Assembly (NCBI RefSeq): GCF_029392315.1
Contig: NZ_CP113939.1
Location: forward strand, 2,480,001-2,544,000
Reading direction: 5' to 3'
DNA length: 64,000 nucleotides
Source: Bifidobacterium sp. ESL0690
Lineage (GTDB): Bacteria; Actinomycetota; Actinomycetes; Actinomycetales; Bifidobacteriaceae
In this document: positions 11,378 to 19,560 of the stretch, in pieces
Numbering within the stretch: position 1 is the first letter of the stretch
Layout of the letters: each line of letters starts with the position of its first letter
Position numbers and translations under genes: made by a program
Notes under the pieces: generated by a model
Databases searched by the model: none
What the model was told of the DNA's origin: nothing
Seen by the model: only the letters and a program-made list of their open reading frames with translations

Positions 11378-11575
11378 ATGGCAAAGGCCAGACAGGCATG
11401 GGGCGATGAGAGCGTGCGCATGCACGACAACCCGTCGCGTTACATATCTGATAGCATGAGGCTATGCCTGCCTTCGAGGAGGTACGGAAGCAGAAGCCGG
11501 GGAGCCCGCGTTGGTACGGGACCCGGCTTCCGTACCTGTTACATCAATCCGGGCGTGTCGTCTTACCTTCGATGA
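11378..11575 (+). CDS. possible small protein (65 aa) or leader with a strong ribosome binding site
   Basis: The ATG is preceded by CGGAGGAGAGCGCAC, a good Shine-Dalgarno sequence at a good distance, which is why this short frame is listed. The product is basic and Arg/Ser-rich in its second half, and I recognise no domain. The 3' half overlaps a strong hairpin (11481-11536), so the real object may be a leader or the 5' remnant of a decayed gene rather than a protein. It lies upstream of the Abi-family gene on the same strand. Confidence 0.3.
   Translation: MAKARQAWGDESVRMHDNPSRYISDSMRLCLPSRRYGSRSRGARVGTGPGFRTCYINPGVSSYLR
11481..11536 (+). other. strong RNA hairpin upstream of the Abi-family gene
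   Basis: Arms GGTACGGAAGC (11481-11491) and GCTTCCGTACC (11526-11536) are an 11-bp perfect match. Inside them GAAGCCGG pairs with CCGGCTTC as an alternative helix, so two competing folds are possible. No U-run follows, so a structured RNA element is at least as likely as a terminator. Confidence 0.4.
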
Positions 11576-11670
11576 TATAAAAGAATTGCTCAAGCCACCA
11601 GATTTATCGTAACGATAAAAGAAACGGTTCTTATCGTTTCGTTGCGGACACCCTAGGGTGGCATTTTTTA
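11576..11670 (+). ncRNA. candidate small RNA ending in a terminator just before the Abi-family gene
   Basis: Three copies of TTATCGT, two direct and one inverted, occur at 11604, 11612-11618 and 11631, forming alternative hairpins. They are followed by CACCCTAGGGTG (11649-11660) and six T (11664-11669), which looks like a short intrinsic terminator only 26 bases before the abi start codon. A terminated RNA immediately upstream of an Abi_2-type HEPN gene recalls the RNA antitoxins reported for AbiF-like systems. No promoter is clearly visible, so this is inference. Confidence 0.3.
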
Positions 11671-11695
11671 TACTCAGCGGAGAGTGAGGCTTACC

Positions 11696-12703
11696 ATGGC
11701 GCGTCAACGGCAACCGAACGCTCCAAGAGAACTGCAGCCGTACACCGCCCATCTGGCCCAGACGCCTCACGCTCTGGCGGCAATGCTCCTTTCAAACGGT
11801 CTCCAAGGAGCGTCGACCTCTCAACTCGCTGATTGCATACGCCGTTTCGGCTATTACCGGCTTAAAGGCTATTGGTATCCCCTGCTCACACCGGTGGAAA
11901 ACCACAAACGCCGTCTTCCTTTCCGACCTGGGGCCAACTTCAACGACGTCATGGAACATTACGTATTCGATCAAAAACTACGGCTCCTGGTGTTTGACGG
12001 AATCATCACCATCGAAACATTCCTCAGAAGCTTCCTTGCCACGCAACTCGCGCTGCGAGACGGGCCCTTCGGATTCATGACACATCACGGGCTTCCCAAA
12101 CTCGACGATTCCCACTACAAACAATGTATAACAATACTGAAAGACCGCTATCACAGATCCCAACTGACGTATATCCAACATTTCCGGCGAACATACAGCA
12201 ACGAACTTCCTCCTTATTGGATGATCGTAGGTTGCCTCGATTACGGGAGCCTGCAACGATTCTTCTATGAAGGCGCACCGGACGGAATCAAACACAAGTT
12301 GGCCAGCCGGCTTGCCATCCACAGACCGAACCAGCATATAGGCATTCCGGGAAACACGAAGCTACTGGGCGATTGGCTGGAATCCATCAGAAAGGTTCGG
12401 AACAAAGTAGCGCATCACGACCGCCTTTGGAACGATCAGACACGCGAAGTCGCCATCAAGCTCCCGCAAAAGCAGCCGAAAACACCCTATGAAGGACGTT
12501 GGTGGGGACCTGACTGGGACTTCCTCAGGCAAAAGAAGGGGCCTGCGGCATTCCTCACAACGGAGAATTATCTGCTCAAACAAATCGAAGGAACCACCGC
12601 CTGGCAGGACAAATTCATCAGGCTCATGGACGACAACCCCCACATCCCCATCGCGCAAATGGGATTCCCGCCCGACTGGCGGGACCAGAACCTTTGGAAA
12701 TGA
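11696..12703 (+). CDS. Abi_2 (AbiD/AbiF-type) abortive-infection HEPN protein
   Basis: This 335-residue protein has the hallmarks of the Abi_2 family. The N-terminus resembles the family pattern of a disordered start, an ADCIRRFGYYRLKGYWYP segment near residues 40-60, and a helical core with DGIITIETFLRSFLA. Towards the C-terminus, RNKVAHHDRLWN contains the HEPN RNase motif R-x4-H. By family precedent it is a ribonuclease-type toxin that stops growth upon phage infection. I chose ATG 11696 over the upstream GTG 11684 because GAGG sits 6 bases before it. The stop TGA overlaps the next start as ATGA, so the two genes are translationally coupled. The upstream region holds a candidate small RNA. 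Phage specificity and activity are unknown. Confidence 0.82.
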   Translation: MARQRQPNAPRELQPYTAHLAQTPHALAAMLLSNGLQGASTSQLADCIRRFGYYRLKGYWYPLLTPVENHKRRLPFRPGANFNDVMEHYVFDQKLRLLVFDGIITIETFLRSFLATQLALRDGPFGFMTHHGLPKLDDSHYKQCITILKDRYHRSQLTYIQHFRRTYSNELPPYWMIVGCLDYGSLQRFFYEGAPDGIKHKLASRLAIHRPNQHIGIPGNTKLLGDWLESIRKVRNKVAHHDRLWNDQTREVAIKLPQKQPKTPYEGRWWGPDWDFLRQKKGPAAFLTTENYLLKQIEGTTAWQDKFIRLMDDNPHIPIAQMGFPPDWRDQNLWK

Positions 12704-13068
12704 AAGCCGCCTTACGCAAAGGAGACGACACGACGAATCTCAATGAAGAATACACCGACGAACAAATCGGCGAAGTCAAAGCCTTGAATTACCGGCAATT
12801 CTTCGACCTGAAGGCGAACCTCGTTTCTTACCGGGAAAAGAACAAACTGGATTTAGGCGCAATGGCCGATTTCCTGGACTGCACCGAAAAGGACCTCGAA
12901 CGATTCGAGCAATACGATTCCGATCCCACGATTTCCGAAATGCAGGATTACGCCCTCGCACTGATGCTCAAGCTGGATTTGGAAATCCCGGAACGGCCTA
13001 TCCCCGAGAACGCCAATCAAATGGTGAGGCTAAAACCAACCAACAACAGGACATCGACAAAGCCATAG
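12700..13068 (+). CDS. XRE-like helix-turn-helix protein coupled to the Abi gene
   Basis: The ATG overlaps the abi stop codon as ATGA and there is no separate ribosome binding site, which points to coupled translation. The 122-residue product has an HTH-like core around residues 35-90: LVSYREKNKLDL, then GAMADFLDCTEKDLERFE, then a long helix ending IPERPIP. This resembles a Cro/C1-type fold, although the recognition helix is not strongly conserved. The pairing suggests an autoregulator or antitoxin for the Abi protein, which is inference from context. The basic tail after the HTH is not conserved-looking. Confidence 0.6.
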   Translation: MKAALRKGDDTTNLNEEYTDEQIGEVKALNYRQFFDLKANLVSYREKNKLDLGAMADFLDCTEKDLERFEQYDSDPTISEMQDYALALMLKLDLEIPERPIPENANQMVRLKPTNNRTSTKP

Positions 13069-13201
13069 AGCTGGCAAACTCTTAAGGTTTATCTTTAAGA
13101 AACCCGAGAAGATCATGCTAACCACAAAACAATTTGGACCTCAACAACACCACAATCATCCAAGTCCAAAAAATAAAACGCAAAGAAAAATAAACCAAAC
13201 C

Positions 13202-13549
13202 ATGGAACCCACTTCATCCTCCGATGATGCCGAAGTCAAAGATTACGATCCGTCGGAAGTACTTGACAACGAGACCGATATCCGCGAATATCTTCAGGCG
13301 ATTCTCGAAGAGACGAAAGACCTTGACGACGACACCGCCGCTTCCGTCTTCCTCAGCGCGATCGGCGATGCGGCGAGAGCGGAAAAAAGAATGAACGACA
13401 TAGCGCAAAGGGCGAAAGTCAGACGCGAAAGTCTTTACCGTTCTCTTTCCGCGGATTCGAACCCGTCATTCCGCACAGTTTTTAGTACATTAAGAGAACT
13501 TCTAGGAGAGGCAAACATGTCGACTAACTTAAATCCTCAAATTGCCTAA
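13202..13549 (+). CDS. HI1420-type addiction-module antidote (HigA-like), no partner toxin
   Basis: The 115-residue protein matches the pattern of the probable addiction-module antidote family (TIGR02684). It has an N-terminal acidic segment DYDPSEVLDNETDIREYL, then an HTH with DIAQRAKVRRESLYRSLS, then NPSFRTVFSTLREL. These proteins normally lie directly downstream of a Gp49/HigB-type mRNase toxin, but no such toxin is present here. The preceding gene is the HTH partner of the Abi protein. I place the start at ATG 13202. An upstream in-frame ATG at 13115 would add 29 low-complexity residues. It may be an orphan antidote, a regulator, or a counter-defence factor. A hairpin terminator follows closely. 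Confidence 0.65.
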   Translation: MEPTSSSDDAEVKDYDPSEVLDNETDIREYLQAILEETKDLDDDTAASVFLSAIGDAARAEKRMNDIAQRAKVRRESLYRSLSADSNPSFRTVFSTLRELLGEANMSTNLNPQIA

Positions 13550-13600
13550 CCACCGACAATAGGCCAGACAAACCAGAAATCATCCGAGAACTTTCATCCA

Positions 13601-13640
13601 AGCCGCTGATATCGATATAGATTCGATATCAGCGGCTTTT
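13601..13640 (+). terminator. intrinsic terminator after the antidote gene
   Basis: Arms AGCCGCTGATATCG and CGATATCAGCGGCT enclose a 9-base loop and run into TTTT. It probably ends the abi transcript. Confidence 0.8.
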
Positions 13641-14196
13641 GGATCATGCACACCAATGGAGACCATGGGATTGCAACCATGAAACGCCATTACGGAGTAT
13701 AGGCCAAATTTTGTGAGGCTATAGCCCTTAACGATCAGTGAACAAATCGAGATAATAAAATCTCGAAGGCATGCGGGCGAAAAGCCGCATAAAGATTACT
13801 CTGCGGACGGCCGGTTGCTACGAATTGTCTCTATCGCGGTTCAGCTGGATAAGAACGACTCCGGCCACGACGGAAACAGAAACCACCGTAAACGAAGCAT
13901 GTATACTGAGGCTGTTGCTGTAGTGGTCCACCGATTCATCAACACAGGATGACTTCCTTCGTGTCCAAAGTCTTTCTGCCACTTAAACATGGTGCCTGAA
14001 ACAAACTTAACGATCGGGTCTACAGCAACGGCTTACCTATAAGCCGTTGTATTTGATGGAAGAGAAGCGTCGGCCTTGATGAGGGGCCGGCGCTTCTCGC
14101 GTCTTCACCCGATAACCCCCGAACCGGAAAACAAGGAACAAGGACGGTAAGGAGGAAGTGCCCGGCACGGGTCGCCCCGCGCCGGGCCGGCCCTAA
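13641..14196. other. intergenic region with two hairpins, no gene recognised
   Basis: A hairpin with CAACGGCTTA/TAAGCCGTTG arms lies near 14027-14050. A second hairpin, with arms GAGAAGCGTCGGCC and GGGCCGGCGCTTCTC, lies at 14062-14098. Close to the next gene a GCCCGGC/GCCGGGC hairpin (14160-14186) could end the minus-strand transcript. I see no coding frame with a ribosome binding site and no tRNA. Confidence 0.4.
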
Positions 14197-14364
14197 CTAA
14201 CGCCTGCGCCACCTCCAGATAACCGCCAGCCCGCAACCGACGACAATCGCGAGCAGCACGTCCACCACCGCGTTATCCGCGCTGGCCGCCAGAACGACAG
14301 CCAGCGCCACGATGGCCCGGATAGCCTCAGGCCCGTCAGAGCCCTTCCTGTTATTCTTGGACAT
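14197..14364 (-). CDS. small membrane protein of unknown function (55 aa)
   Basis: ATG 14364 is preceded by AAGGA at a 7-base distance, which favours it over an upstream start that would add eight residues. The product has a hydrophilic N-terminus (MSKNNRKGSDG), two hydrophobic stretches that could form one hairpin or two helices (AIRAIVALAVVLAA and VDVLLAIVVGCGLAVIW), and a basic end RWRRR. No family was recognised. Confidence 0.5.
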   Translation of the reverse strand: MSKNNRKGSDGPEAIRAIVALAVVLAASADNAVVDVLLAIVVGCGLAVIWRWRRR

Positions 14365-14833
14365 GATATGTCCTTCTACTAATGCCACGCCACGACGGGC
14401 GCGGCGAGGTCGCTACGGCTGAAAAGCCGCACGGTCGCACAAGCTCTGGTGAGGGGCTTGACGGCAGGCTCATCCTACCGCGAAATAGGTATATACCGCG
14501 GCTGATGGTATACTTAATTTGTCTGTTACGGAAGGTGACTCACCGGAATCTAGCCGGCCTATAAAGCTTTTACCCGCTGAGGCCGTAATGGATTGGGGTG
14601 TTTATTCCATCCCGCTACTAATGCCGCTGGCCCCGATGCTCGGAAACGAACACCGGGGCCAAGGTGTACCCGGCCTCCTTAAAATCCTTGCCCGCTTTTT
14701 GCCCACAATTTGGGTTATAGGGTTATGGGCCAAATTGTGGGTTGATGTTACTATGTCAAGTATTCACCGCAAGACGGTGCATAAATTCCATGTTTCCCCG
14801 GCCACACGACCGGGGAAACATGCGTTTCGGGGG
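14365..14833. other. intergenic region with three successive hairpins
   Basis: Three perfect or near-perfect hairpins follow each other: GGCCCCG/CGGGGCC (14629-14660), CCCACAATTTGG/CCAAATTGTGGG (14702-14741) and CATGTTTCCCCGG/CCGGGGAAACATG (14789-14822). The last one lies just past the clc stop codon and probably terminates it. Frames crossing this region lack support as genes. Confidence 0.5.
14789..14822 (-). terminator. hairpin after the clc gene
   Basis: The 13-bp perfect arms start 12 bases beyond the clc stop codon. A U-run is not prominent. Confidence 0.55.
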
Positions 14834-16468
14834 TTATTGGCCAGCGGATTTAGAAACGTGTTCAGGATGGCCCGCTATGTAGCGATCCAAGAGGGCATCG
14901 TAAATCGGCTCGGTGTTCGTCAGATCCGAGACCAAGAGGGCGATGAAGCTGCACGCGGCAACTGGGAGCATGTGCATCAGGGTGCCGCTCATCTCGACGG
15001 TGAGCAGGATCGAGGTCATCGGGGCTTTTACCGAGGCCGTCAGTGCTCCGGCCATCGCGCAGACGGCGAACAACGGGATGATTTTCGTTGAAACGAGCGG
15101 ATTTCCGTTGACGGTCACCGAGTGAAGTGCGACACCGAAAATGGAACCGGTCAAGGTGCCGACGGCGAGAATCGGCATGAAAATACCACCGGGAACGCCA
15201 CTGCCGAAGCTCGTGGAAGTGAAGAGCATTTTGACGACCAGCAGGATTGCTAGGAATGCGATGCCGTCGGTCGCGCGTTCCGCGAAACCGATCAGGCTTT
15301 CGCCGCCACCCAAGACTTGCGGCAGGAAGATACCAACAGGCAGCGCGATGGTCAACGAAATCATCGGACGGATCTGCCAAGGCAGTTTGTTGTATAGCGT
15401 CTGGAAGCCGAGCAGCAGCTTGTTCATCGCCACGCCAATCAGGCCGGCGATGAGGCCGAGCGGAATCATCCACCAATATTGCGGCAGACTCAGCTGCGAA
15501 AGGCGCGCGAAATCAAGCACCGGTTTCAGGCCGAACCAGTATTTCGAGACGAAATCAGCGCTTATCGAAGCCGCAGCCGCCGAAAGCAGGATGGCCGGCG
15601 AAAAGTTGTGATGTACCTCTTCCAGCGCGAACATCATACCGGAAAGCGGGGCGTTGAACGCGGACGAAAGACCTGCGGCGGCACCGGCAGTGATGAGGAT
15701 GTTGGTTTCGGCGGTTTTGCTGCCGCCCGCGCCTTCGCGGCCGTCTACGCGCTGACGAAAAGAACCGGCACCAGCCAACTCGCCATCAGCGTTCAAGGTC
15801 TTGCCCGTATTCGCGCCCACGTTTGCATTCGCGACTTTGCCTGTATTTACACCAACGTTTCCGTTTATGACTTTACCCGACTTGCTTTTCGTGCCCGCGT
15901 TTGCATTCGCATTCGCGACTTTGCTCGACTTGTCGTTTGCGTCTACCCCGGCTCTGCCCATGCCCACGTTCACATGGCCGGAACCATCTGCATTATCCCT
16001 TGAATCCGCAACGGTTTCACTTCTATGCCAAAGTTTCCTCATCCCTTGCGCTACGCCTTGGCTGGCGGCGGCACCAATCTGAATCGACGGACCCTCGCGG
16101 CCAAGCGAAAGGCCGAACATTCCGCAGAGCAAACCGCCGGCGAAGCGAACAATCAGAACGATTCCCGCCCGCATTTTCAGGCCCAGCCTCACCACACCTT
16201 CGACCTGCGGAATGCCGCTGCCGGATGCCATCGGTTCAAGTTTGACCAGCCAGGCGACGAAGAAGCCAACCGCCACCGCTGCGAGCGCCCAAGGTGCGAG
16301 AAGCCAGGGATTGTTGCGGATTTGCGGGTACATCCAGCGCGCGAACTGCGTGCCCCATTCGATACCTTGGCGGTAGCAGGTGACCAGCACCCCGGCAATC
16401 AGGCCGCAGACCACCGCGCGAGCCGCCACAACCCACTGGCTGCGCCGCGATATGCCTACCGTTGCCAT
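14834..16468 (-). CDS. ClC-family chloride channel or H+/Cl- antiporter
   Basis: The 544-residue membrane protein shows the three ClC signature segments in order: GSGIPQVEG near residue 83, GREGPSIQIGAA near residue 123 with the gating glutamate, and GSGVPGGIFMPILAVG near residue 425. Multiple hydrophobic helices fit the 18-helix ClC fold. Between the GREGP segment and the next helix lies an unusual insert of about 110 residues made of Asn/Gly/Lys/Val-rich repeats (for example GKVANANVGANTGK) that bacterial ClC proteins do not normally carry. It would sit in a loop. It probably moves chloride across the cytoplasmic membrane for acid or ion homeostasis; channel versus exchanger cannot be decided from sequence. 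The 51-bp repeat array lies directly upstream. Confidence 0.9.
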   Translation of the reverse strand: MATVGISRRSQWVVAARAVVCGLIAGVLVTCYRQGIEWGTQFARWMYPQIRNNPWLLAPWALAAVAVGFFVAWLVKLEPMASGSGIPQVEGVVRLGLKMRAGIVLIVRFAGGLLCGMFGLSLGREGPSIQIGAAASQGVAQGMRKLWHRSETVADSRDNADGSGHVNVGMGRAGVDANDKSSKVANANANAGTKSKSGKVINGNVGVNTGKVANANVGANTGKTLNADGELAGAGSFRQRVDGREGAGGSKTAETNILITAGAAAGLSSAFNAPLSGMMFALEEVHHNFSPAILLSAAAASISADFVSKYWFGLKPVLDFARLSQLSLPQYWWMIPLGLIAGLIGVAMNKLLLGFQTLYNKLPWQIRPMISLTIALPVGIFLPQVLGGGESLIGFAERATDGIAFLAILLVVKMLFTSTSFGSGVPGGIFMPILAVGTLTGSIFGVALHSVTVNGNPLVSTKIIPLFAVCAMAGALTASVKAPMTSILLTVEMSGTLMHMLPVAACSFIALLVSDLTNTEPIYDALLDRYIAGHPEHVSKSAGQ

Positions 16469-16539
16469 TGCTACCGAACCCTTCCCGCACTGGCGCTCAA
16501 CAAAACCGTCGTTCCCTTGTGCGCTTCCCCAATGCTAGC

Positions 16540-16844
16540 GTCAAAAAGTGCAAGTTGGCATGCCCAAAATACACTAATCTGACATCACCGTATAAAACAT
16601 GCAAGTTAGCAGTCCTTAGATGCACTATTGGTACGCTACCGTCGAAAAAGTGCACTATGTCGCTCATCAGATGCATCAATTCAACGGTACCGTACAAAAC
16701 ATGCAAGCCAGCAACCCTAAAGTGCACTATTTTTACGCTAGCGTCAGAAACGTGCACCTTAACGCTTCCAATGTGCATTAATTTGACGCCAACGTCGAAA
16801 AAGTGCACCTTAGCAATCGTAAAGTGCACTTTTCTTACGCTGAC
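16540..16844. repeat. tandem array of six 51-bp hairpin-forming units
   Basis: Units start at 16540, 16590, 16641, 16692, 16743 and 16794. The first is 50 bases and the others are exactly 51. Each has GTC/GTA at the start, a first TGCA box at about +11, a second TGCA box 21 bases later, and GCTNNC or similar at the end. The best unit (16794-16844) has AAAAGTGCAC and GTGCACTTTT as perfect 10-bp inverted arms. Sequence identity between units is moderate while spacing is strict. The array lies between the clc start and the convergently placed purA stop. Confidence 0.85.
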
Positions 16845-16880
16845 ATCAATAGTGTGCGCTCAGCAACGGGCTTCCACCGC

Positions 16881-18182
16881 TCAGTCGACGAGCGAGCGGA
16901 CCTCGATGATGTGGTCGCGCTGCGGACCGGTGCCGATAGCGGAAATGCGGCAGTTGGAGATCTCCTCGAGGCGCTTGACGTAGGCCTGGGTGTTGGCAGG
17001 CAGGTCCTCGAACTTGTGCACCTTCGAGATGTCTTCGGTCCAGCCGGGCATGGTCTCGTAGACCGGCGTAGCCTTGGCGAACGCTGCCTGATCGATAGGC
17101 ATGTCGTCGTAACGGGTATGCGTGCCGTCGCCGTTGTCGACGTCGTAGGCGACGCAAATCGGAATCTCGTTCAATCCGGTCAGCACGTCGAGCTTGGTGA
17201 GCACGATGTCGGTCAGGCCGTTGACCTGCGTGGCGTAACGGGTGACGACGGCATCGAACCAACCACAACGGCGCGGACGGCCGGTGGTCACGCCGAACTC
17301 GTGGCCCTGCTGACGCAGCCATTCGCCGGAATCGTCGTTGAGTTCAGTCGGGAACGGGCCCTCGCCCACACGGGTGACGTAGGCCTTGGCCACGCCGATG
17401 ACGCGGTCGATTCTCGTTGGGCCGACGCCCGTGCCGGTGCAGGCGCCGCCGGCGGTCGGGTTGGAGGATGTCACAAACGGATAAGTGCCGTGATCAACGT
17501 CGAGCATCGTAGCTTGGCCGCCTTCGAAAAGCACGGTCTTGCCTTCGTCGAGGGCATTATTCAAAAGTAATGACGTATTCGCGACATACGGCTTCAGGCG
17601 CTCCCCGAGTTTCAGCAGCTCGTCGGTGGTCTCGTCGACGTCGATCGGACGGCGGTTGTAAAGCTTCACGAGCATCTCATTCTTCTGGTGCAGGCTCGCC
17701 TCGACCTTGTCGCGCAGGCGCTCGGCGTCAAAGAGGTCGTGCACGCGGATGCCAACGCGGTTGATCTTGTCCGCATAGGCCGGGCCGATGCCACGGCCGG
17801 TGGTGCCGATCTTGTGCTTGCCGAGGAAGCGCTCGGTCACCTTGTCGATGACGCGATGGTAAGAAGCGATGATTTGCGCCGATTCGCTAACTTTCAAGTG
17901 CGAGCAATCGACACCACGCTTCTGCAGCCCATCGATCTCCTCGAACAACACTTCGGGATCGACCACCACGCCGTTACCGATAACAGGCGTGACGTGAGGG
18001 TTCACGACGCCGCTGGGCAGCAGGTGCAGCGCATACGTTTCGTCGCCGACCACCACCGTGTGGCCTGCATTGTTGCCACCGTTGAAGCGTGCGACATAAT
18101 CGACCTTCGTGCCAATGAGGTCGGTGGCCTTACCTTTGCCTTCGTCTCCCCATTGGGTACCAATCAGAACAATTCCAGGCAT
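16881..18182 (-). CDS. purA: adenylosuccinate synthetase
   Basis: The enzyme joins IMP and aspartate with GTP hydrolysis in the first step from IMP to AMP. The 433-residue length is normal. Visible landmarks are the N-terminal [12 protein letters not shown]-loop with its catalytic Asp, [10 protein letters not shown] with the catalytic His, [36 protein letters not shown], and [12 protein letters not shown] near the C-terminus. The start MPGIVLIG is the canonical actinobacterial start. It appears to be monocistronic, with the PfkB kinase gene behind it and the 51-bp array beyond its stop. Confidence 0.97.
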   Translation of the reverse strand: MPGIVLIGTQWGDEGKGKATDLIGTKVDYVARFNGGNNAGHTVVVGDETYALHLLPSGVVNPHVTPVIGNGVVVDPEVLFEEIDGLQKRGVDCSHLKVSESAQIIASYHRVIDKVTERFLGKHKIGTTGRGIGPAYADKINRVGIRVHDLFDAERLRDKVEASLHQKNEMLVKLYNRRPIDVDETTDELLKLGERLKPYVANTSLLLNNALDEGKTVLFEGGQATMLDVDHGTYPFVTSSNPTAGGACTGTGVGPTRIDRVIGVAKAYVTRVGEGPFPTELNDDSGEWLRQQGHEFGVTTGRPRRCGWFDAVVTRYATQVNGLTDIVLTKLDVLTGLNEIPICVAYDVDNGDGTHTRYDDMPIDQAAFAKATPVYETMPGWTEDISKVHKFEDLPANTQAYVKRLEEISNCRISAIGTGPQRDHIIEVRSLVD

Positions 18183-18326
18183 ACTAACCTCCCGAGATAC
18201 GCGTTATTCCGCCGTTATTAGCCTACCGTCACGCCTATACCAGCGTTTGACGAACATCCGAATTCCCAACCAAATATGCGTTTGTTATTTATGACGTACC
18301 CGGCCAAGCGTCAAACCGGCCGGCTT

Positions 18327-18374
18327 GTTCTCTTCGTCAGGCATTCCCCGGTAGGACGGCCCGGCGAAGAGAAC
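18327..18374 (-). terminator. hairpin downstream of the PfkB kinase gene
   Basis: Perfect 10-bp arms GTTCTCTTCG and CGAAGAGAAC flank a 28-base loop containing a second GC-rich stem. It lies between the kinase stop codon and the purA start. Confidence 0.45.
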
Positions 18375-18391
18375 CTCTGCTTAACTTTAGT

Positions 18392-18401
18392 TAACCGGTT
18401 A
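18392..18401. promoter_or_regulatory. TAACCGGTTA box overlapping the kinase stop codon
   Basis: This matches the core of the palindromes found upstream of the kinase and PTS genes. Its position at a stop codon makes an operator role doubtful. It could be a secondary LacI-type site or chance. Confidence 0.25.
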
Positions 18402-19304
18402 CTTCATTTCGGCGAGCGTCGGGAAAGCAGCGTGGTTGCCGACACGGCTGACCTTTACTGCTGCAGCACGATTGGCAAAGTTCACGGCGGCAAGGAAATC
18501 ATTATGCTGTGAATAATGAACTGCCAGAGCACCTGCAAACACATCGCCCGCGCATACGCTGTCGACCGCATTGACCTTTACCGCATCGATTTCGTATATT
18601 TGGCCGTCATGATAAACGACACTGCCGTTGCCGCCCATCTTGACGATGGCGGTTTTCGGACCGAGCTCGACAATCGCCTTTGCGGCTTTGATGGCATCGA
18701 CGCGATTGTTAACCTTGATGCCGGTAATCTTCTCGGTTTCCTGCTGATTGGGAGTCACACAGTCAGCATATTGCATGGCTTCAGGGAAGTAGTTGTCGGC
18801 CGGGGCGGGATCGAGGATGATATACATGCCCTTTCTCCTGCCCTCTTTGAGCGCGGCCATCACCGATTCCTTGCAAGTCTCCAGCTGCAGATCTAGGACA
18901 GGAGCGTCAATCTGGCTCATCGCGGTCTTGATATCCTCCTCGGTGGTGGCATTATCCGCGCCCATCGTGCCGAGCATCGTGTTCTCGGAGCTGTCGTCGA
19001 TTTCGACGATGAACGTTCCTGTCCCCAGCTCCTTGGTCTGCTTGACGAATTTGGTATCGACATTCCACGAAGCCAAATCGTCCAGAATTTGCTTTCCGGC
19101 ACCGTCATCACCGACACTGCCGAGCATAGCTACTTTCCCACCGAGTTTGGCTGCTGAAACAGCCTGATTCGCGCCTTTGCCGCCAGGAATCATCGTGATG
19201 CTTTTGGCGGTGGCGGTATCTCCGTGTTTGGGATATGTTTTGGTGAACGCCTTGATGTCAAGGTGCATGCTGCCGAGAACCACCACATCATATTTCATAT
19301 TCAT
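18399..19304 (-). CDS. ribokinase-like PfkB-family sugar kinase
   Basis: The 301-residue protein has the PfkB N-terminal signature GSMHLDIKAF and PGGKGANQAVSAAKLGG, the substrate-loop region GSVGDDGAGK, and a C-terminal AVDSVCAGDVFAGAL. The usual C-terminal motif is DTTGAGD; here the first Gly of the anion hole is Cys, while the catalytic Asp is kept. By family it phosphorylates a sugar with ATP. The context (LacI regulator, epimerase, PTS permease) suggests a pentose or keto-sugar, but the substrate is not determined. ATG 19304 is preceded by AAGGA at 8 bases. A TAACCGGTTA operator lies 45 bases upstream, so it is probably co-regulated with the PTS gene even though 256 bases separate it from the epimerase. 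Confidence 0.85.
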   Translation of the reverse strand: MNMKYDVVVLGSMHLDIKAFTKTYPKHGDTATAKSITMIPGGKGANQAVSAAKLGGKVAMLGSVGDDGAGKQILDDLASWNVDTKFVKQTKELGTGTFIVEIDDSSENTMLGTMGADNATTEEDIKTAMSQIDAPVLDLQLETCKESVMAALKEGRRKGMYIILDPAPADNYFPEAMQYADCVTPNQQETEKITGIKVNNRVDAIKAAKAIVELGPKTAIVKMGGNGSVVYHDGQIYEIDAVKVNAVDSVCAGDVFAGALAVHYSQHNDFLAAVNFANRAAAVKVSRVGNHAAFPTLAEMK

Positions 19305-19348
19305 TGCTGTATTCCTTCTCGTGCTCCATCACCTGTAGGATTACGCAG

Positions 19349-19358
19349 TAACCGGTTA
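19349..19358. promoter_or_regulatory. LacI-type operator upstream of the PfkB kinase
   Basis: The core TAACCGGTTA is flanked as CAG/GCG, giving GTAACCGGTTAC. It sits 45 bases before the kinase start codon. Confidence 0.65.
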
Positions 19359-19560
19359 CGCGACCTTTTTCCGAACGTTGAACGCCAAAAAAGGTATAGC
19401 TATCGCCGAGGTACGCATTTTTGATGGAAAAAACGTGCACCTGTGATGGAATTTGTTGTGATTTTTTATTTGATTATTTGATTATGGAACTACCCATTAT
19501 TGAATTTTTGCAAAGCCGGCTTTAAGACTTTTTGAGAAGCCGCGAATCCGTTCCGGTCGG

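Noticed and set aside
14519..15091. A 190-codon plus-strand frame overlapping the end of clc
   Set aside because: Most of it lies opposite conserved ClC coding sequence, and the first part crosses three hairpins. It shows no domain.
16540..16844. CRISPR array
   Set aside because: Units are imperfect over their full length, there are no unique spacers between identical repeats, and no cas genes occur in the window. The same applies to 50698-51021.
16540..16844. Replication origin (iterons or DnaA boxes)
   Set aside because: No TTATCCACA-type boxes or AT-rich unwinding region are present, and no dnaA, dnaN or rep gene lies near.
16462..16983. Open frames on both strands across the 51-bp array, with 17-residue repeats
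   Set aside because: They exist because 51 is a multiple of 3 and the units lack stops. No ribosome binding site or sensible protein composition is seen.
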